Below, in pieces: positions 11,195 through 22,444 of a DNA stretch of 64,000 bases. Location of the stretch: NCBI GenBank assembly GCA_003586115.2, contig QVOM02000021.1, positions 11,930,478-11,994,477 on the forward strand, written 5' to 3'. The notes beneath the pieces are model-generated. The model was not told the origin of the DNA. It searched no databases and worked only from the letters and a program-made list of their open reading frames with translations. This DNA is from Salvator merianae (taxonomy: Eukaryota; Chordata; Lepidosauria; Squamata; Teiidae). A program made the position numbers and the translations under genes. Within the stretch, counting starts at the first letter, position 1; each line of letters opens with the position of its first letter.

Positions 11195-12350
11195 GTGATC
11201 ACACACACACACAAAAAAAGCATCTCTGCAGTGGCTCAGAGGTGGCTTTGAGGTGGGATTGTTCACACACCAATCTACCCCTCCCCCTTTTCATAAACAT
11301 TCTATGCTAGAAAAAGTGGATTAGAGAAGACTTGGGAACACGAATGGCACACATTGGGCCTGTCCACACAGTATAACATTCTAGTTAGCAGGGTTTGGAC
11401 CAGCCAGAATCAGGTATGGTGAGGAGTGTTTGTACTTGTCAGCACTGGAACAGTTCAAAAGCTGGGAATGCGCTAGTTAGGTAGCTGGGTCTGAACCCAG
11501 AGGGGCTGGGTCCCAGACTTGGGTCCAAAATGGCTGCCAGGGTCCGGACCCCAAAGTCCAAACCTGGGTCTGAATTGTCTGACGGCATCTGTGCAGTTAT
11601 GCGGTCCCTGGCCCACTGCCGTACCACACCAGGAAGTACTGATCCACACCTGATTACACAAGTCAGCTTGGAGACTACAATTTAATTGACCATAGCTGAT
11701 AGGCTTCCGGTGAGTATCAGGTGGGCTTTGGTAGATTTCAAGTGCTGGGACTGTTTGCAGGTGTGAATGCTCCATTCCAGTGAGTGTCCTGGAACATTAC
11801 TCTTGCTAAGTGCTATGTCTGAACACAGCCTTAGGGAATTATATCCCTTCTTTGCACTTACCTGAATAATCCCGAGATTGGCTGAGATGCCCTGTCCTGA
11901 GATTAGCAATCTGTGAAAAGCTGGGTGGATGGGCTGCTGCCCATGCAGGATAGGGCCCTTCCCATTAGGGCGGCCTGTCCCACACAAGACCCTACCAGAG
12001 GCTCTGAAGGCTGCACCAATTTCAAAACTGGTGCAGGAGTTTCTGAAGGCAAAGAACAAAAGTTAGTTGCCTTCAGAGTTCTGAGAATCTTGTTTCAGCA
12101 GCACACCCTCTTGTACCCCCCAAATGGGCCCCTGTATATAGCCCATTGTTCTAGGACAGGTAAGTAGCATGCCAGTAGACCTCAGTGTGAAAGTCTACCA
12201 TTAAACCAGATGAACTAAACCATTTTGGGCACCCTATCCCGGTTCATGCTCCATCCTGCGTGGACAGCATATGTTGCCAGTGTGGGGGGCCTCACCTACC
12301 TGTGCTAGTGTGCAGAAGTGAGACCAGTAGACTCTTTCTGGCATGGGACA
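11195..12350. mobile_element. Composite DNA-transposon insertion in CR1
   Basis: CR1 sequence stops at about 11195 and resumes at about 12350. The intervening 1.15 kb starts 'ggctgtgatcacacac', contains the 11356-11830 element, and then sequence resembling the 'TTTCTGCACTT' subfamily ('tgcacttacctgaataa' near 11851, 'cagtagacctca' near 12172). The outer boundaries and their order of insertion are not resolved. Multiple 60-125 codon frames in it lack domains. Confidence 0.55.
11356..11830. mobile_element. Harbinger-like MITE, 'acattctaattagcaggg' subtype
   Basis: It starts GGGCCTGTCCACACAGTATAAC and ends with degenerate 'gaacacagcc'. The interior closely parallels 54309-54821 and 48188-48684 (motifs 'ttagcagggtttgg', 'aggtagctgggtc', 'ccaaaatggctgccagg'). 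Target duplication is unclear (ATT/TTA). Confidence 0.65.
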
Positions 12351-12808
12351 ATGTCCCATGGGGAAAGGGCCATAGATCTGTTAGCTTAACATCTCTTCCA
12401 GAAAGATAGTGGAAACCATTGTTAAAGATAAAATCACTAAGTATTTGAAAGCATAGGCGTTGTGTTTCATTCTGGGACCAATGCCTTTTAGCATTTTTAT
12501 AAGTCACCTGGAATTAGGGCACACCAATAAAACAGCCAAGTTTGCTGTTGACACCAAATTATTCAGAATGGCAAAAACAAAAAAGGACTGTGAAGCACTT
12601 GAAAGGGATCTCTGTACATTGCGGGACTGGCACCCAGATGGCAGACGATGCTTAGTGGGAACAAATGTCAAGTGATGCACATTGGACCTAATAATTCTAA
12701 CTTATTGTACTTTATTGAGATCAAAACTGGCTTTAGCTGATCAGGAATGAGATCTTGGAGTAATGGTAGACAGTTCAATGAAGCTGTCAACACAAAATGC
12801 ATCTGAAG

Positions 12809-13793
12809 TAGAGATGTGTGTGAGCTTAAAATTGGTTCAAATTGAGTCAAACATCCATTTGGTTCATTTTTAAACTGTCTCTTTGAATGGATTGCCCATT
12901 TGAAGCTGATTGGTTTCAAACACCCTCTGTTGAACAAATTAATTAATACAAAACAAAAATGGTGTACATCAGAAACAATGAAAGAAATTAGAACAAAAAT
13001 ATTGTACAGATAATATCTTACACCAGTGAGACTTGCTAGGATATCTGGAACACAAATATTCCCTTGTGGAGGGCATGTGGTCAAAACCCAGCATTTTGTC
13101 ATTTATGGTGGGACTGTTTACCAGTTAAAGAATTCTGGATGAAAAAAAGAATTGAAATTAGACTAATTTGTAAACAACCAATTGTTCTGATGCCAGAAAT
13201 TGCTTTATTATATGACTTCACAGAACTAAATCTTAATGTAAACCAAAAACAACTGCTTAATTACTTAATATTTGTAGCTCAACATCAAATTGCATGAAGG
13301 TGGAAATATGCTGATAACTTATCTGTTCAGAAATGGTATAGAGAATTACAGTCAATAATGATTAATGAAATTATAATATCACAAGAAAAGGCTAGGCAAG
13401 GTGCAAGTAAAAAAAAAAAAGTTTTTCAAATATGGAAAACTTGTCTGGAAGAGATGAAAAAGAAAAGAGCCATAAAAACACCTGAAAAAGAATTTCTGCA
13501 AAAATGGATGGAAGCTTAAAAGATGACAAAGAGGAAAAACCCTTGAATCTTTGGAAGGGAGAGGGGAGGGGACAGGAGGGAGTAATTGTATGGAAAAGTA
13601 CAGTTGTAATATGCATAATTGTAATATAACAAGTTTATTAACAACAAAAAAACCCTCTGTTTAATGCTAACTGCCCTCAAACAGTATTTAAACAGGTTGG
13701 GTCAAGCCAGTTCATTCAATTCCTCTTTGTTAATTTTCAGACACCCTGTTCAGTATGAACCCATTCAATACAAACTTGTTCAGGACATCTCTA
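12809..13793. mobile_element. hAT element (TAGAGATGTG) in CR1, with L1 inside
   Basis: It starts TAGAGATGTGTG and ends ACATCTCTA. Flanking 8-mers are ATCTGAAG (12801-12808) and ATTTGAAA (13794-13801), 6 of 8 identical, and CR1 resumes immediately after. Removing the nested L1 (12932-13651 plus one duplicate) leaves about 255 bp of the same GTTC/GAAC-rich family as 1020-1370. No transposase coding sequence. Confidence 0.8.
12932..13651 (+). pseudogene. 5'-truncated L1 LINE, ORF2 C-terminus
   Basis: The frame at 13064-13297 reads WRACG...FCHLWWDC...EFW, matching the cysteine/histidine-rich C-terminal region of vertebrate L1 ORF2p. It is followed by the usual hydrophobic stretch ending in an 'A-Q-H-Q-I-A'-like segment and a lysine-rich tail. 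The copy ends in an A-rich tail (13642-13652). Identical 10-bp repeats ACCCTCTGTT at 12922-12931 and 13652-13661 are its target duplication. The endonuclease and reverse transcriptase domains are absent, so it is a dead-on-arrival copy. Confidence 0.85.
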
Positions 13794-13877
13794 ATTTGAA
13801 ATCAAAAAGCCAGCAGCATGTTAAGGACAATAAGAAATGGTACTGAAAATAAAAATGCGACATTATAATGCCCTTAT

Positions 13878-14069
13878 CAGCGGCGGCCCATCGCTTTAAG
13901 CGCGGGTATTTGGAACCTGCGGGAAGGGGGCAATCGCTGTTCGCGGGGCCTCCGGGCCACCGTGCTGTCACAGCTGCAACAGTACGGTGGCCCGGAGGCC
14001 CCATGAACAGTGATCACCCCCTTCCCATGCATTCCGAACACCTGCCCTTAAAGCGACAGGCTGCTGCTG
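13878..14069. mobile_element. Palindromic hAT MITE (CAGCGGCGGCC)
   Basis: A 192-bp element with long inverted repeats (CAGCGGCGGCCCATCGCTTT at the left; complement of CAGCAGCAGCCTGTCGCTTT at the right) and a GC-rich palindromic centre ('ggcctccgggccaccgtgct' mirrored by 'acggtggcccggaggcc'). Perfect 8-bp duplications GCCCTTAT flank it at 13870-13877 and 14070-14077, within CR1. Retained CpGs and the perfect duplication point to a fairly recent insertion. A second copy is at 44647-44847. Confidence 0.93.
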
Positions 14070-14697
14070 GCCCTTATACAAATCAATGGTATGTCTGCAT
14101 CTGGAATACTGTGTGAGGTTTAGTCTCCTCATTTGAAAAAAAGATATAGCAGAATTGGAAAGGTCCAAAAGAGGGCAGCTAAGATGATTAATGAGATGAA
14201 AAGTCTTTCTTATGAGGAATGGCTGCAGTGGTTGAGGCTTTTTAGTCTAGAGAGGAGGAAAGCAGACATGATAGAAGGAATATAAAATTGTACATTAATT
14301 GGAAAGAGATTTTTTTTCTCTCTCTTTCTCAAATAGTAGAACAAGAGATAACCCAATGAAATTAAAATCAGGACAGAGAAAAGGATTTTTTTTCCACAAC
14401 ACACAGACAGATTTAGGGATTCACTACCACAAGATGTGTTAGGGTTTAAAAAGAATGGTTTGGACACATTCATGGAAGCCAGGGCAATCAGTGGCTATTA
14501 GCCCTGATGGCGGCATGAATGCCTCTGTAATGGGAATTGGTTTACCTCTGAAACCCAGTTCCTGGAAGACTGTGAGAAAAGCAAGCTGTAAGCTTGTGTC
14601 TGCTGATGGGCTTCCTTGTGCAGTTGATTGGCCATTGTGTGAACATTCTGCCGGACTAGAAAGGCCACGGGTCTGATCCAGTGGGACACTTCTTACG

Positions 14698-15426
14698 TTG
14701 AGGTCTTACTATTGAAATTCATCTTATAAGTGTTAACATAATGAATTAGGAGCATTTGTCAGGGTTTCATTTCCAGTGGAATTTCCACTGAGAATGGAGT
14801 ATTAGCTATTGAGTCCATTCATTCAATTTATTTATATGCTACTCTTAAGCCGGAGGACACCCACAGTTACTTACAATAGGCCTTTATGGTGCCTTGAATG
14901 CACAGTAAGGGATCAGTATCTGCATGATACTTCCCCTTATTGAGAAATGTGAAGGGAGAGTGTGACATATACACACATGCCGTACTCTACCCGTGCAATG
15001 CTGCAACCAGCACCGCTATGACACTTTTACTGCAGAATAATTTGATGTGAGTCGGGATGTGATGAACATGCATTCAACAAATGTGAACAGGATTTGGAGG
15101 CCTAGAATGGTTAGGTTTATTCACTAACAGTCCTGACCATAATTGATTGCAATTGATTACTTGTACGTACAACAGCAGAGTGAGAAACGTACCTGCTTTC
15201 TGCCCTCATCACCACCACCATTATAGGGCCCTTCCTGGAAGAAACTTACTGTGCCTATGATTCCTGTATTAAGTGACCTCACTTGGATATCAGTATCCAT
15301 GGATGGTTTGACTGTTTTGTTTTCCTTATCAAGCCACTACTTAATATTGGTTTTAACATGGTTTAACCTTGTTTTTAAATTTGGATGTAAACTTCTTTGT
15401 ATTTCTGTTTTTCTTTAAGTAAATAT
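14698..15426. other. No gene seen
   Basis: No gene. The segment 14824-14886 ('tttatttatatgctactctt...') is a weak L2-type 3'-tail match on the minus strand; the remainder is unassigned. Confidence 0.4.
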
Positions 15427-16738
15427 TGTTGCTTAATCATTAAGTAAAGTCTGACTCTTCATGACCTCATGGATCATCGAATGGAAGACTCCTGTCTCCT
15501 GGAGTCTGCCCAAGCTCATGTTCATTGTTTCCATAACACTATCTAACCAATTCTTCCTCCACTGTCCCCTTCTCCTTTTTCCTTCAGTCTTTCCCAGCAT
15601 CAGGGTCTTTTCCTATGAGTCCTGTCTTCTCATTATGCGGCCAAAACATTTGAGTTTTTGATCCAATATTTGTCCTTCCACCGAGCAGTCAGGGTGATTT
15701 TTTTTACTGTTGACTGATTTGATCTTCTTGCAGTCCAAAGGACTCCCAAATGTTTTCTTCAGCACCACAAGTTGAAAGTGTTGAATCTTCAGCACTTAGC
15801 TTTCCCTAGGGTCCAACTCTCACAGCCATACATTATTACTGGGGAAACCATAACTTTGACTATACGGACCTTTGTTGGCAGAGTAATGTCTCTGCTTTTT
15901 AATATGCTGTCCCAGGTTTGTCATAGTTGTCCTACCAAGAGGCAAGTGTCTTTTAACTTCATGACTGCAGACACTGTCTGCAGCAATCACTGAGCCCAAG
16001 AAAATAAAATGAGTTGCTTCTGTTTGTAACCCCTCTATTTGCCAGGAAGTGAGGGACATGATCTTAAGGTTTTGTTTTTTGATATTGGGCTTCAAGCCAG
16101 TATTTGCCCTCTCCTCTTTTACTCTCATTGAGAGGCTCCTTAATTCTTCTTTACTTGCCATCAGAGTGGTATAGTCTACTTATCTGAGGTTGTTGATATT
16201 TCACCTGACAATCTTAATTCTGGCTTCTGATTCATCCAGCCCGGGACTCCACATGATGTACTCTGTATATAAATTAATAAACAGGGTGACAATATACAGC
16301 CTTGTTGTACTCCTTTCCAGTCTTGAATCAATTTGTTTCATGTTTCAGTTCTAACTATTGCTTCTTGACCTGCATACGGATTCCTCAGAAGGTATGTAAG
16401 GTGGTTGGATACTCCCATCTCTTTAAGAACTTGCCGCAGTTTATTGTGATCCACACAGTCTAAGGCCTTTTCACACTTTTCACCTTGGAATGGTTGAATC
16501 CAAACATTCCAAGGTGGAACGGTCCCTGTGGTACTGCAGCTGTCCACACTGTGAGGGCCAGAACAGCCTGCAAATGGGCTTCCATCACTGGTGCAGTCAC
16601 TGCCATGGTGGCTAGGGTTGCAGTTGCACTGTGCCATGGCTTGCAGTGTTCTCACCTGGAAGTGAGTACGAATGATGTGTACCGGGACCAGCACAGCTGG
16701 TTGTCCATAGCTAGTAGCGATCAGGAGCATCTGGAGAC

Positions 16739-17830
16739 TGTTAAAGGCCGAGCTCTGGGAGGATATTTTGGGGAAATTAGCTTCTGCCCAGATATTAGAC
16801 CTTTGTAGGGATCGATATCTTGGTTCTGGTTTTAATAACGCTAAATTGACATAGAAAATGCAAATAAAGGGGAGGTAGTTCTTGAAAAGAATGGTGCATC
16901 TTTATTATGACCCAGCAAAAAGATTGAAATCCAAAGAAAGAGCAATAAACAATGTNNNNNNNNNNNNAGACTAAAGAATGTCCTCAGCACTAAGGGATAA
17001 CTCTCACCATCTGTAGTCTTCTCCAGATGAAACTTCATTATGGCAAAAAGGACAATCTGGGGGTAAAGATGCATGGGTCTCTTGCAGGCAAAATGCATGA
17101 AAAATCAGAGAATGGGATGTAGACACGTCTCCACAACCCTTACTCCTTTAGAAGCAAAAACAGCTCTTTTGCCAAGGGGCATAGAGAGAGATATGGAATC
17201 CCTCTTTTAGTGAAATCAGCTCAAAAAGGGAAAATAAAGGAAACTGCAAGCAGTGAATCAGGCAGCTCCTTGGAAAAATCTGTTCTCTCCCCATTTCAGG
17301 GAGGTAAAAATCAGCTCTTAGCGAAGGTAAAAATGGCGCTGAGATGCTTTCTTCTTTTCCTGCTCCATAATGTCTTCTCCTCCATCCTCAGCTCCTGCTA
17401 ACTCCTCTCTTCTCCTAACTTAACTTTCTAATAGAAAAACCTGAACTTTTTATATTCTTTTTCCCAAACAGAAAAAGGAGGAAACTTATTTTAGCAGAGC
17501 AAACATGTGCTTTTTGACGTAGACAGATAGACAGATAACTACTCTGGTTGATTAGCTTAAATGGTGCTGTTTGCATTCTTAATGAGAAGTTCTCTAGGTG
17601 TAGATTTGAACAATGGACTAGTTGATGGCCAGATAGTTGCCCAATCTTTTGTTAACTATTAATGCGTAATTTCCTGAGCTTCTCTGAGCCGCCAGGTTAA
17701 CTTATTCAAGAGATAAGCAGAGAAAATCAGTTTCTACAGAGTCCAGGGATTCTGGTCAGATTCTGTAATTATATAGTTATATTTCATAAGGTCCATATCC
17801 ATTTGCATATAATAATGTCTCATGGCTACA
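16739..17830. mobile_element. Solo LTR of an endogenous retrovirus-like element
   Basis: It begins TGTTAAAGG and ends GGCTACA (TG...CA termini) and is flanked by a 4-bp duplication AGAC at 16735-16738 and 17831-17834. It aligns over its length with the second copy at 33185-34616, which has its own different 4-bp duplication. Removing it rejoins the interrupted MITE. Four-base duplications are typical of gammaretrovirus-like (ERV1) integrases. No gag, pol or env remains, so this is a recombination-derived solo LTR. A TTTATT box (AATAAA on the minus strand) is at 16901-16906; orientation is not certain. Confidence 0.8.
16956..16967. other. Assembly gap (12 Ns)
   Basis: Twelve N bases inside the solo LTR. 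The equivalent part of the other LTR copy (about 33428-33575) holds a TG run and a 13-G homopolymer, so the gap probably hides hard-to-sequence low-complexity DNA and its true size is unknown. Confidence 0.95.
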
Positions 17831-17839
17831 AGACACACT

Positions 17840-18280
17840 GGGCTCTTTTGCATTTACCATCTTAGAATGGGGTCCTGCAGGGTCCTAGGTCTGCACCTGA
17901 AGCATTTGCAGTGTGAATGCCTGTAGCTGTGTCCGATCCTGACCATGGCAGCGGTTGGGAAGGCTTCAGCCGCTTCCATGGCAGCTGGCAGTCCCACACA
18001 AAGTGAAGGCACACACAGGCATGGTGAGTTGATCATGCTGGTGCAATCAGTCCATCACATTGGTCTGATCCCTGTGACACCAGGTAAGTGCAGATACACC
18101 TTACCAGGAGGTGACTATTACCTCCCAGCAAGTTTGTGAAGCACTAATTAGTGCTCCACAGCTAGCTGAGAACAGGAGCAGCTGTAGCCTGCTCCCAGCC
18201 ACTTGGACCTTTGCAAGGTGCAGGCACACTTAGCTAGCAAGTGTGCTTGATGCATGTTAACAGCAAGTGTGATCAGGCCC
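17840..18280. mobile_element. Harbinger-like MITE next to solo LTR
   Basis: Ends GGGCTCTTTTGCATTTACC and the complement of GGGCCTGATCACACTTGC. The interior shares 'ccatcttagaatgggg', 'accatggcagcggttggg' and 'gtgaagcactaattagtgct' with sister copies. It lies in the remains of the 16464-18313 element, but about 45 bp of the expected host sequence is missing at the junction, so it is not a clean insertion. Confidence 0.7.
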
Positions 18281-18622
18281 ATAGTATTAGTGAGTGTCTC
18301 CATGAACAGGGCCTTAGTGTAGTCAATGAAGCAGAAGTAGATGTTTTTCTGGAACTCCTTTGCTTTTTCCATAATCCAGCAAATGTTGGCAATTTGATCT
18401 CTAGTTCCTTTGCCTCTTTGAAAACCAGGTTACACTTCTGGTAACATTTGAGATCACCTTGTTAGCATGTGAAATGAGTGAAATTGTTCAGTAGTTTGAG
18501 CATTCCTTGGCATTGTCCTTCTTTGGGATTTGGATGTAAACTGACCTTTTCCAATTATGTGGCCGCTATTGAGATTTCCAAATTTGTTGGCATATTGTGT
18601 CTAGGACTTTAAGTAGTGGGTA

Positions 18623-20792
18623 ATATAAAATGTTTCAGGCAAGCAAATTATATTTTCTACAGCAGGACTGGGGACCTTGTTGCCTTCCAAAAGTGGGTTG
18701 AAACAAATTCTTATCAGTACCAACCAATGTTGGTAAGTGAAGTATAGGGAGTGAAAAATCAAATTCATTAGGAGGGAACAAGATTGGCCATTTTTGTTTT
18801 GTAGTGTGCCTCTGGCTGTTTCTGCAATGCAGGATGAAGTGATTGCCCTTAGGTGATAAATGAAGAAAAGCTAGATGATGCATGAATGGTCTAGAAATGA
18901 TTTTTGGTGTTAACCCTAGCAGAGTTTTTTTCACCTGTGTATGTGTGTGAGTGGGGGGTGGGAGGGAAAGAGAGAGAAAGGCAGGAGTGTTGAATTCTGC
19001 TTCAGGTAGAAAACATCTTTGGATCTGCACTGAAAGTAGCCCAGATTTGGTTCATGGTTTCGTAGGCTCATGTTCTGCCTCATTTGAACTCACAATTACT
19101 TCACAGCCAGAAACATATTAACATAGCACCATGAGTGCCAACTAATGGAAATATTATCCCTGTGGTGAGGTTCTACTGAGAATATTGTACTGGAGGCCAA
19201 GAACAGTTTCAGCTTGGAAATTTCCTTCTAACTCTGAGAGTTGGGTTAAACTTCCAGATCTAGAAATCATTTTGAAACAAATACTCGGTGAAAGCCTGAA
19301 GGTCTGAAGATGTTGTGACTAGGAAATTGTATACTCTGCTTTAGGTTGTTGCTAAATAATACTGTTGCTCTCAAAAGCTAACCTGTCATATGAGAATCAC
19401 AGGGCACCCTCTGTTACCCTTGATTTCCCCTATTAACTCCTTCTTTGGATAATTAATCTGAAGCTATTTAAGGTACTCAGGCAAATGCTGTATATGTTTT
19501 TCTCAGCCTATTTTGAAAATGTCAGGCAATTTACATGCCAGACTTTGCCCTAGGCAATTAAATCAGCAAGGATCACATCTTGTGTAGCCTTGTGGTGTTT
19601 TTTTTCCATTTTTTTTTAGATAATAAAACAATAAAGTTAGAGCAAAATACTCAAATTTGGAAATGTAAACAATCACAGTGGTGGTAGCAAAGTGGCATTA
19701 CCTACTTGTTCCCATGTTCCTAACTTGCTTTCAGAGTTTGGTTGAAATACTCTGTTTCATCCATTTCCTCAAGGCTGCAAACTTTATCTTATTTTTAAGC
19801 CTCAGTTCTCCCATTCTTCTTTGATGGAACTTAGGATATTGTGAAGTCATAAAATCAAATTGATCAAATCAGTGCACATACAATGAAAATCATCTGGACA
19901 GGTAAAATTCAAAAACAGCAACAAATACAATTATGCCTGAAATGCCATGTGAGCTTCTAAACATTTTGCTATCAGGTTAAGTGAATATGCTTTGGTTACA
20001 GGATGCATAATGTGAATAGGTTATGGGCCAGAACCTGACCCCAAAGCTAACAAATTCTCAAAATTTGATCTTTCAAACTTCCCAAAATTTAACTGAATTT
20101 GAATGTGTACTGATATTTCAGCTCATCCCTATTGAATGGCTCAGATCATTTTGCCCCCAATTTTTAATATGCAGACTTTAAAATTTCATAGAATTCTCTC
20201 AGACATATCTATTTTTCAATTTTTAAGGTTCATTTTCTTAAAGCTAATAATTGTTGCATCCAAATAGGTGGAAGAGATTTTCCAGTGAAGCCCTGAGAGG
20301 CATGAAGTCTTCTTGCTGGTGGCTTTCCCTGGACGCAGTGCACTTCCAATTGCTGGCAAGGATCCTTGAAGGTATCTTTCTGCAGAGTGGAAAGACAGAC
20401 AAAGGACACTGGCTACCCTCAGATACTTGCATTGCTGTCAAGATGGATGGCAGCTACACAAGCAACCTACTTGTGCTATGCTCTGTGTGGCCATATTTTC
20501 AGAAATAGCCAATTTACAGGGCCATTTCTGGTGCATCCCAAAATAAAGCTGTGTTGTCTCTTTGAAATTCCCAGACTTTGAAGCTTCAGAGGGAATGAAT
20601 TGTACAGTGTGAAGAAACAGTGTGCCTAGTCTCTGGGGTCAGAACAAGCACTCCCGTGCAGCAGGGGGTGGAATCTTCCATTGTGGGGGTGCGGTCAAGG
20701 TTTGACAAACAGACTGAAACACAATGCTATTCTACAATTGTGGGAGACACCCATTTTTCTAGAAACAGTAAAGCAATCTACATTTTTACTTA
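18623..20792. other. No gene seen; unique AT-rich DNA
   Basis: Frames at 18635-19030 (minus) and 20251-20581 (plus) are open but carry no recognisable domain. No terminal repeats found. Confidence 0.4.
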
Positions 20793-21338
20793 GGACCTTT
20801 CTGCACTTACCTTTGATTTGGAACAAGGGGCTGCAAAGCCCACTTCAGGGCCTCATCAGTCTGCAAGGTAGTGCAGATTTATGATGCCCCACCCACTGCT
20901 GGTACACTGTATCTGTGCTGGATGGAGTGTAATCCTGATCAAGGAGACCCTGATTGGGCTTACCAGTAGACATTGAGGTCTACCAGCAGACCAGTGTGGC
21001 CTAGCTCAGTGTGCAGAAAGAATAATTCCATTTTCTACTGGGAGACCCATTTTGGTAACTTACCAAAGCATGCCACCAAAATGGGCTCCCCAGTGGCTCT
21101 AAGGGTTAGGAACTTTCATTTCTAGCCCTTTGGAGTGCATGGAACTCAGCCCTGAAGTTCATGCAAGCTTTGGGGCAAGGCTGGTCTGGACCACTGCCAT
21201 CATGCAGATGGCACTGTTCCAAACAACACCTTTTCATGGTCCAAAACAGCAAGCCTGACCATGATTTGCACCACAAAGAGGTGAATGCCTCTTTGCACCA
21301 CTGATTTGCACCACAAAGAGGTGAATGCAGAAAGGCCT
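20793..21338. mobile_element. Harbinger-like MITE, 'TTTCTGCACTT' subfamily
   Basis: A 546-bp element with ends GGACCTTTCTGCACTTACC and the complement of AGGCCTTTCTGCATTCACC. TTA flanks it on both sides (20790-20792 and 21339-21341). The interior shares 'ccctgattgggcttaccagt' with the outer element at 48054-49727. No coding capacity. Confidence 0.82.
21262..21330 (+). repeat. Short tandem duplication inside MITE
   Basis: A unit of about 40 bp starting 'gatttgcaccacaaagaggt' occurs twice in tandem at the right end of the MITE. The segment between the copies is partly their inverted complement. Confidence 0.8.
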
Positions 21339-22436
21339 TTAGGCTCTGTCTGGCTCAGCATGTAAACAGAAAGATCCCATAATTTCTGTACATTTTCTTA
21401 CCTTATTAAAATGTTCAGAAATATTCTGCAGAGGGGATGTAGAACCCAGATAGCATTAACTTTTATGGGAGTACAAGAGACAAAGAAACACAGGGAAGCT
21501 TCATAGTTTGAATGCACCCTGAACAGCTTGTATGATAAATTATGGACTTTTTTTTAAACTCAAAACCAAATACTTTTTGGAGCCATTCTGATTACACTAA
21601 TAACCTCAGCAACATTTTCATCTTTGCAAGTCTATGCAGCTTAAAAACAGGTATACTCCAGTGCTGGGAACATTTCAGTGTAGTCTAATCTACTTGCATA
21701 ATTGCCATTAGCAGTAATGAGAGCTGCAGAATTAAATTGCTATGCATCAATTTTACAATGAATACATTTGTGTTTTCTGGTTTAACATGGCCCCTTATAA
21801 AACAGAACTGTATATCTTGCTAAGCAACTGAGTTTATTATACATATATATCTGGACACTTTTGCATGTAAAGCACAGAAATGGCTCAGGTGTGAATACTC
21901 TAATTTATTGGGAAAAAATATATCTTTTATAACTTCAAAATAGATAGAAAAAGCAAACAAAAGTCATTAGGTTATGCATGCAAGTAGCTGATTTAAGGCA
22001 AGTTCACATATCAGTATATTTTCTGTTCTTGGGGAAAAGAGAACAAACTGATTCTTCACCATCTTAAGAGATAAAAGGAAGTAACAACAAATTAATTTAT
22101 AGCTGTCTATGATAGCATAGCACAGACAGTGTGAGTTAAGTCAAAAGGCTCCTTTTCCCTCATTAATTGACTCACATGACTCTTTTATGGCAGTTGGAGA
22201 ATTTACCTTAAGATGAATTAACAAATATATCATTTAATGGTTCTTACTCTGCCACAATTTGGGAAATTCAGTCTATATCATCATGTAAATGTGAGCACCT
22301 GCCTGATCACTTTTCCCCTAGCTTAGTTAATCTGAAAAATAAATATCATCAGGTTCTCCCAAGAAAACTGACAGTGGGACTTTAAATCCTAATGGCAGAT
22401 TGGAGTGCACATTTTTGCTTTAGAATAATGTCATTG
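21339..22436. other. No gene seen; candidate conserved non-coding DNA
   Basis: No repeat or gene recognised. Stretches at about 21600-21800 and 22030-22430 are AT-balanced, lack inverted repeats or decayed LINE motifs, and are the kind of sequence worth aligning with other reptiles. Conservation is unproven. Confidence 0.35.
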
Positions 22437-22444
22437 CTTCCACC

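Larger units (their letters stand above)
9105..14697 (+). pseudogene. CR1 LINE, ORF2 remnant split by nested insertions
   Basis: A single CR1 non-LTR retrotransposon can be followed in order: endonuclease-domain sequence (9105-9476, continuing 9873-10206), linker (10598-11194), reverse-transcriptase portion (about 12351-12808), C-terminal part and 3' end (13802-13877, 14078-14697, ending 'tgatccagtgggacacttcttacgtt'). Intact CR1 ORF2 encodes endonuclease and reverse transcriptase for target-primed integration. Here frames are broken throughout, and the catalytic FADD motif reads FAVD near 12549-12560. With insertions removed, roughly 2.5 kb remains, missing the 5' part. Five separate insertions interrupt it: 9477-9872, 10207-10597, about 11195-12350, 12809-13793 and 13878-14069. 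Removing each restores continuous CR1 sequence, which is strong evidence for both the host element and the insert limits. Confidence 0.88.
16464..18313. mobile_element. Harbinger-like MITE splitting BovB, itself invaded
   Basis: Outer ends are GGCCTTTTCACACTTTTCACC at the left and the complement of GGCCCTGTTCATGG at the right. Its own sequence is present at 16464-16738, briefly after the LTR (17831-17839), and at about 18281-18313. It is broken by the solo LTR (16739-17830) and by a second related element (17840-18280). Target duplication is obscured because the BovB target itself contains AAGGCCTT. Confidence 0.65.
15427..18622 (-). pseudogene. BovB (RTE) LINE, reverse strand, interrupted
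   Basis: Read on the minus strand, 18622-18314 then 16463-15427 give a BovB reverse-transcriptase C-terminal half and 3' end. Recognisable segments are 'KNIYFCFIDYTKA' near 18320-18360, 'LDCVDHNKLRQVLKEMG' near 16400-16470, 'GLKPNIKK', and the terminal 'catgaagagtcagac'-type tail at 15427-15480. BovB encodes endonuclease plus RT and is abundant in squamates. This copy is 5'-truncated, has stops and frameshifts, and its YADD catalytic box reads (stop)-V-D-Y. It is split at 16464-18313 by inverted-repeat DNA. Confidence 0.9.

Noticed and set aside
12340..12360. Small perfect palindrome (CATGGGACA-A-TGTCCCATG) as an operator site
   Set aside because: A single short palindrome at a transposon junction in a eukaryotic sequence; no supporting context.
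16841..17098. 85-codon frame on the minus strand
   Set aside because: It spans the run of Ns, so part of it is unknown sequence, and it lies in a solo LTR.
20251..20581. Possible exon from two overlapping plus-strand frames
   Set aside because: No similarity I recognise, no conserved motif, and a third frame on the opposite strand is also open.
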